A stretch of DNA of 64,000 bases from Opitutaceae bacterium (lineage in GTDB: Bacteria; Verrucomicrobiota; Verrucomicrobiia; Opitutales; Opitutaceae): assembly GCA_016794785.1 (NCBI GenBank), contig JAEUHC010000017.1, positions 1 through 64,000 of the forward strand. Direction: 5' to 3'. The translations under genes and the position numbers were made by a program. This document shows, in pieces, positions 17,619 through 26,132 of the stretch (positions within the stretch are counted from its first letter, which is position 1; every line of letters begins with the position of its first letter). The notes under the pieces were generated by a model, which did not search any database, was not told the origin of the DNA, and saw only the letters and a program-made list of their open reading frames with translations.

Positions 17619-17858
17619 ATGAACGATAAACGCGAGCGCATGGCTCAGGCCCAAGCCATACGAGCATGGCGGTTGGCCGGGCCGGCCCTCGATGCGCTGC
17701 GCTACGAGGAGATTCGCAACTGCGATGCCGCTGGCATCGCCGCCGTGATTCCGGCAGCGGATTTGCTTGTGCGGCTCGGCGTGGTGATTTCTGCGGAGAC
17801 CGGGCTCGTCGAGCAACAGGCGTGGTTCGTAAAATTGCGCCATGCCAGATCTGCTTGA
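17619..17858 (+). CDS. Small protein overlapping an AbiEii-like nucleotidyltransferase, possible antitoxin
   Basis: The 79-residue product is helical and basic at the N-terminus (MNDKRERMAQAQAIRAWRLA), followed by LDALRYEEIRNCDAAGIAAV. It overlaps the next gene by 17 bases, which suggests coupled translation. I do not recognise the family. By analogy with nucleotidyltransferase toxin-antitoxin loci, the small upstream partner may be the antitoxin; this is inference from position and size only. Confidence 0.55.
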   Translation: MNDKRERMAQAQAIRAWRLAGPALDALRYEEIRNCDAAGIAAVIPAADLLVRLGVVISAETGLVEQQAWFVKLRHARSA

Positions 17859-18408
17859 TGCGGCTGCCGAGGTGGATGGCTTTTGCCGGCGCATGGGCTG
17901 GCGGCATTGTGTGATTGGCGGGATGGCGCTGCTCCGATGGGGCGAGCAGCGGATGACGAAAGACGTGGACCTCACGCTGCTTACCGGCTTTGGCGGCGAG
18001 GAAGTCTTTGTTCGCGCCCTGCTGGCGGAATTCGAGCCGCTGCCGGCCAACGCGATGGACTTCGCTCTGCGCAATCGCGTTCTGCCGGTGCGCACCAAGT
18101 CGGGTTTCAAGGCTGACATCGCGCTCGGCGGACTTACATTTGAAGAGAATGCGGTGAGGCGAGCGAGCGATTACGCTTATACCGACCGCGTCGTGCTACG
18201 CACCTGCACGGCGGAGGACCTCGTGGTGATGAAGGCCTTCGCCGCCCGGCCGCAGGATCAGATCGATGTGGAGGGAATACTCATCCGCCAGCAGGGCCGG
18301 CTCGACTGGCCCTACATCTACGAAAACCTGCAGCCGCTCGCCGAAGTGAAGGAAGCTCCCGAGATAATCTCCAGCCTTCGCATGCTGGAGCAGAAGTGGC
18401 GGAGGTAA
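17842..18408 (+). CDS. AbiEii/MNT-like nucleotidyltransferase
   Basis: The 188-residue product carries the polymerase-beta-type nucleotidyltransferase signature near residues 25-45: VIGGMALLRWGEQRMTKDVD, in which the GG turn and TKDVD provide the nucleotide and metal site. RTKSGFKADIALGG follows, where KADIAL may hold the third acidic residue. The C-terminal half is helical (TAEDLVVMKAFAARPQDQID). AbiEii-type enzymes act as toxins by nucleotidylating tRNA or other targets, paired with an antitoxin. Here the overlapping 79-residue upstream gene is the candidate partner. Other NTase roles, such as antibiotic modification, are less likely given the context. Confidence 0.8.
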   Translation: MPDLLDAAAEVDGFCRRMGWRHCVIGGMALLRWGEQRMTKDVDLTLLTGFGGEEVFVRALLAEFEPLPANAMDFALRNRVLPVRTKSGFKADIALGGLTFEENAVRRASDYAYTDRVVLRTCTAEDLVVMKAFAARPQDQIDVEGILIRQQGRLDWPYIYENLQPLAEVKEAPEIISSLRMLEQKWRR

Positions 18409-18468
18409 GCTCTGGTCACAACTATCAGCTCCGCCGTCGCCGGTTTGTCCACGTTGTTCGAGGGCGGC

Positions 18469-19293
18469 TTATGGCAGACCGCGATGTGGCGGCTGTTGCG
18501 TCGCTAACTGAGATTGTGCGAGTAAATCAGCTAGCGGAGAAATAATGGCGCGGTCGTCAACATCCGGCGTGAAGGCCATCGACGGATGCACTGACGCAAG
18601 AATCACAGACGTGTGATATGGCAGATCATCAGCAACTCGGGCGAGGAGTCGTTTCATCGGCTTTCGGACACGAGATGGTTGCGGATGATCAATAGCCTCG
18701 CATCGTTGAATCAGGCGACCGGACTGTTCCAACGCTTCTTCAAATGGAGTCCACGCGGCCTTCGATAGAACCACTATCACGGCTGGTCGTGCCTCAGCCA
18801 ACCGAGGCAACAGCATTTGCTCGAAGGCCATAAGGCGCCTCGCGTGATGATGAGCGCCTTGCTCCGCGATCGGGGAATTCTCAAACCCTAAGTTCATCAG
18901 TGCTGTGAGCTGGACCTGAACACTGGCTGCTCTCTCTGGGCTCAATCCTGCGGCTTGGAACGCCGCAATTCGAAGCAAACGCCAGTGTCTATTCCTTCGC
19001 TCCTTCAGACCGTCGTCGAAGATGATTTCACGCGCTTTTGGGCCGTATCCCACGAAATTAGCCTCAGTCCATGGGTCCGATGCGAGCCCGCGATTTCGTT
19101 TAGGGTCTTTGCCTGGCGACGGTCCCAACAATACGAGCCATGAGTTTGCCGCACCCCAATAGCCGAAAGGCCATCGCAATTCGCGCTTGGGCTCTCTGGC
19201 ACAAATTTCGACAGCTGCTTCGTGGCGAACTATCGGCGAGAAGTCATACAATTCAGGCCTTTCTCTAAATGAATAGGCGCTTGCATTGGACAT
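18469..19293 (-). CDS. Uracil-DNA-glycosylase-superfamily-like protein, AT-richer than its neighbours
   Basis: The 274-residue protein has two motifs placed as in the UDG fold: LVLLGPSPGKDP at about residues 53-64 (motif A-like G-x-x-PG) and VILASVHPSMAF at about 230-241 (motif B-like HPS). A central strand reads AVIVVLSKAAW. The rest is unfamiliar, so catalysis on DNA is unproven and it could be a diverged nucleotide- or nucleic-acid-binding member. Base composition is visibly lower in GC than flanking genes (near 50-55% by eye), suggesting recent acquisition. It converges with the nucleotidyltransferase gene, with 60 bases between the stops. Confidence 0.5.
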   Translation of the reverse strand: MSNASAYSFRERPELYDFSPIVRHEAAVEICAREPKRELRWPFGYWGAANSWLVLLGPSPGKDPKRNRGLASDPWTEANFVGYGPKAREIIFDDGLKERRNRHWRLLRIAAFQAAGLSPERAASVQVQLTALMNLGFENSPIAEQGAHHHARRLMAFEQMLLPRLAEARPAVIVVLSKAAWTPFEEALEQSGRLIQRCEAIDHPQPSRVRKPMKRLLARVADDLPYHTSVILASVHPSMAFTPDVDDRAIISPLADLLAQSQLATQQPPHRGLP

Positions 19294-19378
19294 ATGCAGA
19301 AATTTCGCTCCAGACGGTATTTTAGCGGTGTTGATAGTTGGTGCACTTGTTGGGCCGAAGTAGGCACCGATCGTGGGA

Positions 19379-20923
19379 CTAGGTCAGCTTAACCAGCTCC
19401 GCCGTTGCCGGCACGTCCTTGATGATCTGCGACGGCTCGGGGCCGACGCCGAGGTAGCGGAGGTTGGGCAGCTCGGAGGCCGCCGGCCACGCGCGGCCTT
19501 CGTAGGCGACGTCGAGCGTGGCCTTCATCATGGCGGCGACGTAGCGCTGCGCGTTCTGCGGCAGCGCCGCGAAGTGCCGGATTTGCGAGATGTCCTCGGC
19601 CCAGCCGGCGTGACGCGTGTAAACGGGCCGCAGCGTCTTCCGGATGGCGTCGTTGCGCGGGACGTGGCGGTGGATTTTCCCGCCGGCATCCTGGTATGAA
19701 GTGCAGATGAGCAGTTCGCCGCGCCATTCGCCGGAGTGGGTGAGGGCGTCGGACTTGTTGATCATCACGTCCTGGAAGCCGCCGTAGCGGAGGGCGTCGC
19801 CTTTTTCCACGGCGTCGAACCATCCGACCATGCGTTGGCGGCCGGTGCTCGTGCCGAACTCGAGCTGCTTCAGCTTCGCGGCGAGCGGGTGCGCGTCGTC
19901 CATCTGCGTGAGGAAGGTGTGCGTGCCGACCTTGGTGTCGTAGGCCTTGGCGACACCGAAAGTGTGGATGCGCTGCACGGGGATGCCGGCGCTCTCGAAA
20001 AATTCCGGCGTGTAGGTGTGCGAGGCGGTGACGTTGGGCGAGAAGCCGTGGCGCTTGTCGAGCCAGTAGGCTTGGCCAAACTCGCCGATGATCGTGCGGC
20101 CGGCATGCAGCTCGCGGAGGATGAGCTCGCGGACCTCGCCGATGTTTTTTGCGAGGGCGGTGCCGGCCTGCCAGTAGGTCGCGGTCAGCGCATCGAGGTT
20201 GAGCGTGAAGGGCTGCGCGCCGCGGAAGCGCGTGAAGTCGAACTCGTCCTTGGAGAACACGCCGAGCTCGATCGCCTCGGCGTTGGCGCGCTGCTCGGCG
20301 GCGGTGAGCTTGTCGAAAAACGACGCCCACGTCGCCTCGCTCACGCGGCACACGTGCTGAATGGTGCGGCACGCGCGGTCGGCGCGCTGCGCGAGTTTGC
20401 GGGCGAAGTAATTCGGGCCGCCGAGAAAATCGGCAAAGGTGATCTGCTGCTGGCCGACTTCGTCGAGGTAGGCGGGCGTGATGCCGCGGCCGGTGGAGCC
20501 GCGCGGCTCCTCGGCGAGGATGTTGACGCGGTAGTCTTCCCACGCGAGATCGAGCAGCCGGTGCGTGAGATCGGAGACGAGCGTGCGCTCGTCGATGAGG
20601 AGTCGCGAGAGGATGGCGTGGCCCTTGCGCTCGAGGGGCTTGGTCTCCCACCAAATTTTGCGCGGGTCGGCGACGACGCCGCTGCCGATGCAGAGATGCG
20701 CGGCGTCGCGCACGACGACGCCGGCGGGGAGGAGGTTGAGCTTGATGCCGCCGGCGGTGTGGCCGGAGTTGGCGCCGCCGTTGACCTTGAGGACGACGGA
20801 GACGGGATGCGCGGTGCCGCGCAGCTCATCGGCGACCTCGGGAATGAGGCGGCCCTTGCCCTCGTCGCCGAGGGAGATTCCGACGTCGGCGATCAGCCGG
20901 CTGGTGAAAGGAAGCAGGGACAT
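19379..20923 (-). CDS. Divergent adenylosuccinate synthetase family protein
   Basis: This 514-residue protein is longer than typical PurA (about 430). It keeps the N-terminal GTP/IMP motifs ADVGISLGDEGKGRL and VNGGANSGHT, and the late motif GTSTGRQRMVGWFDAV with NKSDAL. The canonical GEGAQG-LLDIDHGTYP segment is replaced by GEFGQAYWLDKRHGFSP. The catalytic Asp of GDEGKG is retained, unlike phage PurZ enzymes. It probably makes adenylosuccinate from IMP, Asp and GTP in AMP synthesis, but the altered IMP loop and about 80 extra residues leave room for another substrate. The ATG at 20923 starts just before the P-loop. The SDR gene is divergent across a 166-base gap. Confidence 0.78.
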   Translation of the reverse strand: MSLLPFTSRLIADVGISLGDEGKGRLIPEVADELRGTAHPVSVVLKVNGGANSGHTAGGIKLNLLPAGVVVRDAAHLCIGSGVVADPRKIWWETKPLERKGHAILSRLLIDERTLVSDLTHRLLDLAWEDYRVNILAEEPRGSTGRGITPAYLDEVGQQQITFADFLGGPNYFARKLAQRADRACRTIQHVCRVSEATWASFFDKLTAAEQRANAEAIELGVFSKDEFDFTRFRGAQPFTLNLDALTATYWQAGTALAKNIGEVRELILRELHAGRTIIGEFGQAYWLDKRHGFSPNVTASHTYTPEFFESAGIPVQRIHTFGVAKAYDTKVGTHTFLTQMDDAHPLAAKLKQLEFGTSTGRQRMVGWFDAVEKGDALRYGGFQDVMINKSDALTHSGEWRGELLICTSYQDAGGKIHRHVPRNDAIRKTLRPVYTRHAGWAEDISQIRHFAALPQNAQRYVAAMMKATLDVAYEGRAWPAASELPNLRYLGVGPEPSQIIKDVPATAELVKLT

Positions 20924-21089
20924 GGTGCGTGAAGTGCAACCGGCGCATCCGAGCCCCTGTTGCCGCGAAGGGAAAACGCGACGCGCCGGGCGAGCGCAAA
21001 CAAATTTCCGGGCGATGACGCGGAGGAGCGGAGCGCGCCATCCTCGGAAAATCCTCGGCTCCGCGCGGCCGGTGCGCACGCTCGCTGCG

Positions 21090-21848
21090 ATGCAACCCTC
21101 CCCGAAAGTCGCCGTCGTCACCGGAGCCGGATCAGGCATTGGCCGCGCGGTTGCCCAGGCGATGCTTGGCGCGGGCTATGCCGTGGTGCTCGTCGGGCGT
21201 CGGGCCGAGGCATTGGAAGGCACCGCGAAGGAGGCCGGCGTTCCCGCCGATCGCATCCTCATCGCTCCGGCGGACATCACCGATCCCGTGGCGGTGCGCG
21301 CGGTGTTTGCGCGCGTGCGCGAGCGGTTCGGCCGGCTCGATGTGCTGTTCAACAACGCCGGCGTGAACGCTCCCGCCATGCCGTTCGAGGATCTGCCGGT
21401 TGAGCGATGGCGCGAGGTCATCGACACGAATCTCACCGGCGTCTTCCTCTGTGCGCAGGAGGCTTTTCGCCTGATGAAGGCGCAGCGCCCGCGCGGTGGG
21501 CGCATCATCAACAACGGCTCGATCTCCGCGCACGTGCCGCGGCCGGGCGCGGCGGCCTACAACGCGGCGAAGCACGGCGTCACAGGGCTCACGAAGACGC
21601 TCATGCTCGACGGCCGGCCCTTCGACATCGCGTGCGGCCAGATCGATATCGGAAATACGGAGACGCCAATGGCCGGGCGCATGAAGGCGGGCGTGCTCCA
21701 GGCCGACGGCAGGACCGCGCCGGAGCCGACGTTCGACGTGAGGCATGTCGCGGACGCGGTGCTCTACATGGCGGGCCTGCCGCTCGACGCGAACGTGCCG
21801 ACGATTACGGTCATGGCGACGAAGATGCCCTACGCCGGACGCGGCTGA
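21090..21848 (+). CDS. SDR family NAD(P)-dependent oxidoreductase
   Basis: The 252-residue classical short-chain dehydrogenase has a cofactor motif TGAGSGIGRA at residues 11-20, NNAG near residue 89, a catalytic Ser in NNGSISAHVP, and the YxxxK pair in AAAYNAAKHG. The GRR after the second strand (VVLVGRRAE) points to NADP preference. Substrate unknown; SDRs of this length act on alcohols, sugars and fatty-acyl intermediates. The ATG at 21090 is immediately before the Rossmann fold. Confidence 0.93.
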   Translation: MQPSPKVAVVTGAGSGIGRAVAQAMLGAGYAVVLVGRRAEALEGTAKEAGVPADRILIAPADITDPVAVRAVFARVRERFGRLDVLFNNAGVNAPAMPFEDLPVERWREVIDTNLTGVFLCAQEAFRLMKAQRPRGGRIINNGSISAHVPRPGAAAYNAAKHGVTGLTKTLMLDGRPFDIACGQIDIGNTETPMAGRMKAGVLQADGRTAPEPTFDVRHVADAVLYMAGLPLDANVPTITVMATKMPYAGRG

Positions 21849-22028
21849 CGTGTGCGCGCCCGCTTCATTTTTCTGCGCACGCGACGCGGCGCGATCACAC
21901 GCGATTGATTTTCGTGTTCGACATCGTGTTGTGATGCGGTCGTTTTATGATCGTCAACTCAGCCAGCATCCGCGCGGCGACGAGGCATTCTGCCGAATCG
22001 GTCCGGACGCACGGCCAATCTACCCACC

Positions 22029-22253
22029 ATGCGAGACGAATACGTGCGAAGCGCCCTTGAGGTCATCGGCGATCCCAATGTGCTCATCAATGTCGTCTCG
22101 CGCCGCGTGAAGCAGCTCAAGCGCGGCAATCGCGCGCTGGTCGAGTCGCTCGAGAAGCTGTCACCGGAGGACACGGCGCTCCGCGAAATCATCGAGCGCA
22201 AGATCAGCTACGAACTGGCGACGCCCGCCGAGATCGCGGCGCATCACGGCTGA
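22029..22253 (+). CDS. rpoZ: RNA polymerase omega subunit
   Basis: The 74-residue product fits the small omega subunit, which helps assemble RNA polymerase. Core features are VLINVVSRRVKQLKRGNRAL, where the R-x-K-x-L-x-x-G segment matches the conserved first helix region, and TALREIIERKISYEL, matching the conserved A-L-x-E-I-x-x-x-K-I. It is diverged from proteobacterial RpoZ, as is usual outside that phylum. A Lys-rich mini-protein follows 66 bases downstream and may share its transcript. Confidence 0.85.
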   Translation: MRDEYVRSALEVIGDPNVLINVVSRRVKQLKRGNRALVESLEKLSPEDTALREIIERKISYELATPAEIAAHHG

Positions 22254-22319
22254 TCCGAATCCGCTGCATCCACTTTCACCCGGGCATCCCGCCCGGATCA
22301 CGCAAACAACAAAGAAGCC

Positions 22320-22415
22320 ATGGCCACAAAGAAACCCGCCCGCAAAACCGTCCGTAAATCCTCCGCCAAGAAACCCGCTAAGGCGAAGAAGCCCGCCAAG
22401 CGCGCGAAGAAGTAA
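22320..22415 (+). CDS. 31-residue Lys/Ala/Pro-rich histone-H1-like peptide
   Basis: ATG at 22320, stop TAA at 22413. The sequence is built of KPAR/KPAK units with 15 Lys and 4 Arg among 31 residues and no acidic residue, like the C-terminal tails of histone H1 or of bacterial Hc1/AlgP-type proteins. It probably binds DNA or RNA nonspecifically. The spacing after rpoZ and the 15-bp hairpin 20 bases downstream support a real, separately terminated gene. Confidence 0.6.
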   Translation: MATKKPARKTVRKSSAKKPAKAKKPAKRAKK

Positions 22416-22435
22416 CGCCGCCTTGCCGTCGGACG

Positions 22436-22472
22436 GCCGCCGTCCTGCGCTCCAGACGCGCAGGACGGCGGC
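22436..22472 (+). terminator. 15-bp perfect stem after the mini-histone gene
   Basis: GCCGCCGTCCTGCGC and its exact complement enclose a 7-base loop. The stem is very strong but is followed by ACTTCGG rather than a U-tract, so it is a probable terminator or RNA-stability hairpin. Confidence 0.6.
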
Positions 22473-22644
22473 ACTTCGGCATGGCTGACTCGTCCAGTTC
22501 CCGGACAAAATGTGGAGGCCCGCTGCACGCGGGCGCAGCAATCCTGCGAAGATTGCCGCTTCGGCATCGCTTCACGATGCGGTGGCATATGCCGCAGCCC
22601 GAGACGAGGCCTGCCCCGGGTGCATTGACGTGAGTTCTGCACCC

Positions 22645-23196
22645 ATGAGGAGAACGATTTCCCGCCTTGCCGCCTTGATGGTGATTGGCGGCACGCTGCT
22701 TTGTGCCCAGCCGCTGGACACAATCGCGGTGACAGATATCGATGGCCGTCCAAGGACACTTGCGGCGTTTAAGAGCCGGGTTCTGCTCGTCGTGAATGTC
22801 GCCAGCGAATGCGGGCTCACGGGACAATACGCGGGACTGCAGGCGCTGTTTGAGAAGTATGCCTCGGTTGGCCTCACGGTGCTCGGTTTCCCGTGCAACC
22901 AGTTCGGCGCGCAAGAGCCCGGCACGAATGCCGAGATTAAGAAATTCTGCGCGGCGAACTATCGCGTGACTTTCCCGATGTTTGCCAAGATCGAGGTCAA
23001 GGGCGCAGGCCGGCATCCGCTTTACGCGATGCTGGCGGGCAAGGCCGCGGCGTTTCCCGGCGACGTGAGGTGGAACTTTGAAAAATTCCTCGTCGGCCGG
23101 GATGGCAGGGTGCTGCGCCGTTTCGCGGCCGATGTGGAGCCCGACGCGGACGAACTCATCGCGGCGGTCGAAGCCGCGCTGGCGGCCAAACCGTAG
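22645..23196 (+). CDS. Exported glutathione peroxidase-family thiol peroxidase
   Basis: The 183-residue product has a signal peptide (RLAALMVIGGTLLCAQ) and the GPx thioredoxin fold. The peroxidatic cysteine lies in NVASECGLTGQY, the second conserved cysteine in GFPCNQFGAQEPG, and the Trp/Asn motif in RWNFEKFLVGRDG. The reaction is reduction of hydrogen peroxide or lipid peroxides, with a non-selenium Cys and probably thioredoxin as reductant. The ATG at 22645 is chosen because it directly begins the signal peptide. Confidence 0.92.
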   Translation: MRRTISRLAALMVIGGTLLCAQPLDTIAVTDIDGRPRTLAAFKSRVLLVVNVASECGLTGQYAGLQALFEKYASVGLTVLGFPCNQFGAQEPGTNAEIKKFCAANYRVTFPMFAKIEVKGAGRHPLYAMLAGKAAAFPGDVRWNFEKFLVGRDGRVLRRFAADVEPDADELIAAVEAALAAKP

Positions 23197-23211
23197 CGCC
23201 TTTGCGTCTGC

Positions 23212-23487
23212 CTAGCGGGTGCCGGGCTGGGCGCTGATTTCGATATAGACTTCGGTCGCGCCGGTCTCGGCGAGCCGTTCGACGACGGCGCCGAGTTCAT
23301 TGAAGGGGCGCACTTCCGCCGTCGCCGCGCTGGGTCCGATCTTGCAGATAAAGTTCCAGAGCGTGAAGCCCTCGGGCGGACGCCGATGGTGCTGGCGCCG
23401 CGAGTAGCGGTTGAGTTCCTGGCGAATCTTGTCGCGCACGCGGGCGGGAGCGAGGCGATCACTGGTGAGAGGAAAGGTCTTCTTCAT
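23212..23487 (-). CDS. DUF6172-like small protein
   Basis: The 91-residue product begins MKKTFPLTSDRLAPARVRDK. It continues with an Arg-rich helix (ELNRYSRRQHHRR), PEGFTLWNFICKIG and the C-terminal VYIEISAQPGTR. This order, KKTFPL / PEG-x-W-F-CK-G / E-A-PG-R, matches my memory of the DUF6172 family, found widely in bacteria with no known function. The start at 23487 gives the conserved KKTFPL N-terminus. It converges with the glutathione peroxidase gene and diverges from the DUF1592 gene. Confidence 0.7.
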   Translation of the reverse strand: MKKTFPLTSDRLAPARVRDKIRQELNRYSRRQHHRRPPEGFTLWNFICKIGPSAATAEVRPFNELGAVVERLAETGATEVYIEISAQPGTR

Positions 23488-23615
23488 GTGCTTTGGCACC
23501 AAAGGTGTCACGGTCGCGACGCCAAATGCAACGCGAAGGATGCCGGCGGGGCGGGCATTTTGCTCGCCGGGATGTGGCGGTTTGCCAAGTTGGGTGTAGC
23601 GTTACCATCCCCACT

Positions 23616-26132
23616 TTGAATCGTCTATCGGCCGTGCTTCCCCTTCCTGAGTCATCAGCGTCATTCTCGCGGCTGGCCGTGCTCGCCTGCGCGGTCTTCT
23701 GCTGGGGAGGTGCCGTGCTGCCGGCGGCGACGCCTGATGCGGCGGCCTCCTACCATGCCAGCGTGAAACCGCTGCTTGAGAAATATTGCTACGACTGCCA
23801 CGGCAACGGCATCGGCAAGGGCAGTGTGACGCTCGACGAGTTTGCCTCGGACGCCGAGATGCTGGGAAAAAAAGATCTCTGGCTCGCCGCCCTGAAGAAT
23901 GTCCGTGGCGGTCTGATGCCGCCGCGCGAGGAAGACGCCCCGCGCCCCACCACGCAGGAGATCGCGACGCTTGAGCACTGGATCAAATACAAGGCGTTCG
24001 GCATCGACCCGCAGAATCCTGATCCCGGCCATGTGACGGCGCGCCGGCTGAATCGGATCGAATACCGCAACACCATCCGCGATCTGCTTGGCTACGATTT
24101 CAACGCGGAGGCGGAGTTTCCAGCTGACGACACCGGCAACGGTTTCGACAACAACGGCGACGTGCTGACGCTCTCGCCGCTGCATCTCGAAAAGTATCTG
24201 GCCGCGGCCGAGCACATCATCGACCGCGCGGTGCCCAAGGTGCCCAAGCTCGTGCGCGAGCGCTCGGCCACCGGCCGGGATTTTCGCTCCACCCAAGGGG
24301 GCGCGGCCGGAGATGCCCTCAACGCCCGCCGGGCCAACACCGTGGCCCGCACATTCAATGTGGACCGCGCCGACCGCTACGAGGTCTCGATTGAGCTGGA
24401 GACGCGCGGTTCGTTCGACTTCGACGCGGGCCGCTGCGATCTCATCGGTCGCATCGACGGCGAGGAGCGCTTCCGTGAACGCGTCGTGTGGTCCGAGCCT
24501 CGGACACTCAAACACAGCTTTACGCTCGATTGGAAACCGGGCGCGCACACCGTCTCATTTGAAGTGGTGCCGCTGGAGCCGGTGGGCGCCAACGGGGCGT
24601 CAGTCGAAGCGGCGCCGAAAGCACGGACGCCTGCGCCGCGCCCCAGCTCGACCAGTGTCACGATGCGGATCTCCAATGTGCAGGTGCGTGGTCCGCTGAG
24701 TCCCGAGCACTGGATAACGCCGGAAAACTACGAGCGGTTTTTCCCCAAGGGACCGGCCCCGGCCGATGCCGCCGGCCGCGATCGCTATGCCGCGGAGTTG
24801 CTGCGGGACTTCACCACCCGCGCCTACCGCCGGCCGGTCGATGGTCGCACGGTCGAGCGACTCGCCGGCCTCGCGCGGGAGGTGTATGCCCAGCCCGACC
24901 GGACCTTTGAGGAAGGGGTCGGTCGTGCGATGATGGCCGTGCTGGGGTCGCCGCGATTTCTCTTTCGCGTGGAGGGGGCGGAGGCTGGCGCCGCGGGCGC
25001 CTTCGCCTTGATTGATGAGCACGCGCTGGCGTCGAGACTTTCCTATTTCCTCTGGTCGTCGATGCCGGACGAGGAGCTTTTCCGTCTCGCCGACCGGGGC
25101 GAGCTGCGTCGCCAGCTCAAGCCGCAGCTCACTCGGATGCTCGCCGATCCCAAGGCGCGCTCGTTCGTCCGCAATTTCACCGGCCAGTGGCTGCAGGCTC
25201 GGGATGTGGAGTCGGTGCCCATCAACATGCGTGTCGTGCTCGGGCCCAATGCGCCGAAGAATCGCGACGGGCGCATCGAGTTCGACGGCACGTTCCGCCG
25301 CCTCATGCGCAGCGAGACCGAGATGTATTTCGAGCACGTGCTTCGCGAAGACCGCAGCGTGCTCGAGCTGATCGACAGCGACTATGCGTTTCTCAACGAG
25401 CGGCTCGCCAGTTTTTATGGTGTGCCGGATGTCTCGGGGGACGAGCTGCGCCTCGTGAAGCTGCCCGCGGACAGCCCCCGCGGCGGTGTGCTCACCCAAG
25501 GCACGGTGCTCGCCGTGACGTCGAACCCCACGCGCACGTCGCCCGTGAAGCGCGGGCTTTTCATCCTCGAAAACATCCTCGGCACGCCGCCGCCCCCGCC
25601 GCCTCCCGATGTGCCGGACCTCGAGGAGTCGAAGGAGAAATTTGGCGACCGCGAGCCCCGCCTGAGCGAGATGTTGGCCGCGCACCGCAGCAATCCGCTC
25701 TGCAATTCCTGCCACGAGCGCATGGACCCGCTCGGTCTCGCGCTGGAGAACTTCACCGCGCTCGGGACGTGGCGCGACACCGAGGCGCGCCAGACGATCG
25801 ATCCCTCCGGCCAGCTCGTCACGGGCGAGAAATTCTCGGATGTGCGCGAACTCAAGCGCGTGCTCGCGCGGGACCGGGCGATGGATTTCTACCGTTGTCT
25901 GACAGAAAAGCTCCTCACGTATGCCCTCGGACGCGGCTTGGAGCACTTTGACACACACACGGTCGATGTCATCGCCGACCGGCTCGCCAAGGAGAACGGC
26001 CGCATGTCGGTGCTCCTGACCGGCGTGCTCGAGTCGGCGGCGTTTCAAAAACTGCGCGTGCATTTGCCGCCGGAAAAGGCTATCACTTCCCACGTTCCCG
26101 CCCCGTCGCTTTCACCGGAGACCCGCCCATGA
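23616..26132 (+). CDS. DUF1592/PSD-type cytochrome-like exported protein
   Basis: The product has a hydrophobic export signal (RLAVLACAVFCWGGAVLPAA), then a planctomycete cytochrome c module with heme motif CYDCH. DUF1587 follows (RRLNRIEYRNTIRDLLGYDF), then a carbohydrate-binding-like stretch, DUF1592 (ASRLSYFLWSSMPDEELFRL) and DUF1588 (SPVKRGLFILENILGTPPPP). A second CNSCH comes with MDPLGLALENF, and DUF1585 is at the C-terminus. It is almost always paired with a DUF1552 gene, as here (ATGA overlap), and is presumed periplasmic. The start is uncertain: TTG at 23616 gives a normal signal peptide, while the ATG at 23493 adds 41 residues and crowds the divergent gene. Confidence 0.88.
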   Translation: MNRLSAVLPLPESSASFSRLAVLACAVFCWGGAVLPAATPDAAASYHASVKPLLEKYCYDCHGNGIGKGSVTLDEFASDAEMLGKKDLWLAALKNVRGGLMPPREEDAPRPTTQEIATLEHWIKYKAFGIDPQNPDPGHVTARRLNRIEYRNTIRDLLGYDFNAEAEFPADDTGNGFDNNGDVLTLSPLHLEKYLAAAEHIIDRAVPKVPKLVRERSATGRDFRSTQGGAAGDALNARRANTVARTFNVDRADRYEVSIELETRGSFDFDAGRCDLIGRIDGEERFRERVVWSEPRTLKHSFTLDWKPGAHTVSFEVVPLEPVGANGASVEAAPKARTPAPRPSSTSVTMRISNVQVRGPLSPEHWITPENYERFFPKGPAPADAAGRDRYAAELLRDFTTRAYRRPVDGRTVERLAGLAREVYAQPDRTFEEGVGRAMMAVLGSPRFLFRVEGAEAGAAGAFALIDEHALASRLSYFLWSSMPDEELFRLADRGELRRQLKPQLTRMLADPKARSFVRNFTGQWLQARDVESVPINMRVVLGPNAPKNRDGRIEFDGTFRRLMRSETEMYFEHVLREDRSVLELIDSDYAFLNERLASFYGVPDVSGDELRLVKLPADSPRGGVLTQGTVLAVTSNPTRTSPVKRGLFILENILGTPPPPPPPDVPDLEESKEKFGDREPRLSEMLAAHRSNPLCNSCHERMDPLGLALENFTALGTWRDTEARQTIDPSGQLVTGEKFSDVRELKRVLARDRAMDFYRCLTEKLLTYALGRGLEHFDTHTVDVIADRLAKENGRMSVLLTGVLESAAFQKLRVHLPPEKAITSHVPAPSLSPETRP

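Noticed and set aside
21849..22028. rpoZ promoter with TATGAT at 21946-21951
   Set aside because: The -10-like hexamer has no -35 partner at a normal distance, so it was not listed as a feature.
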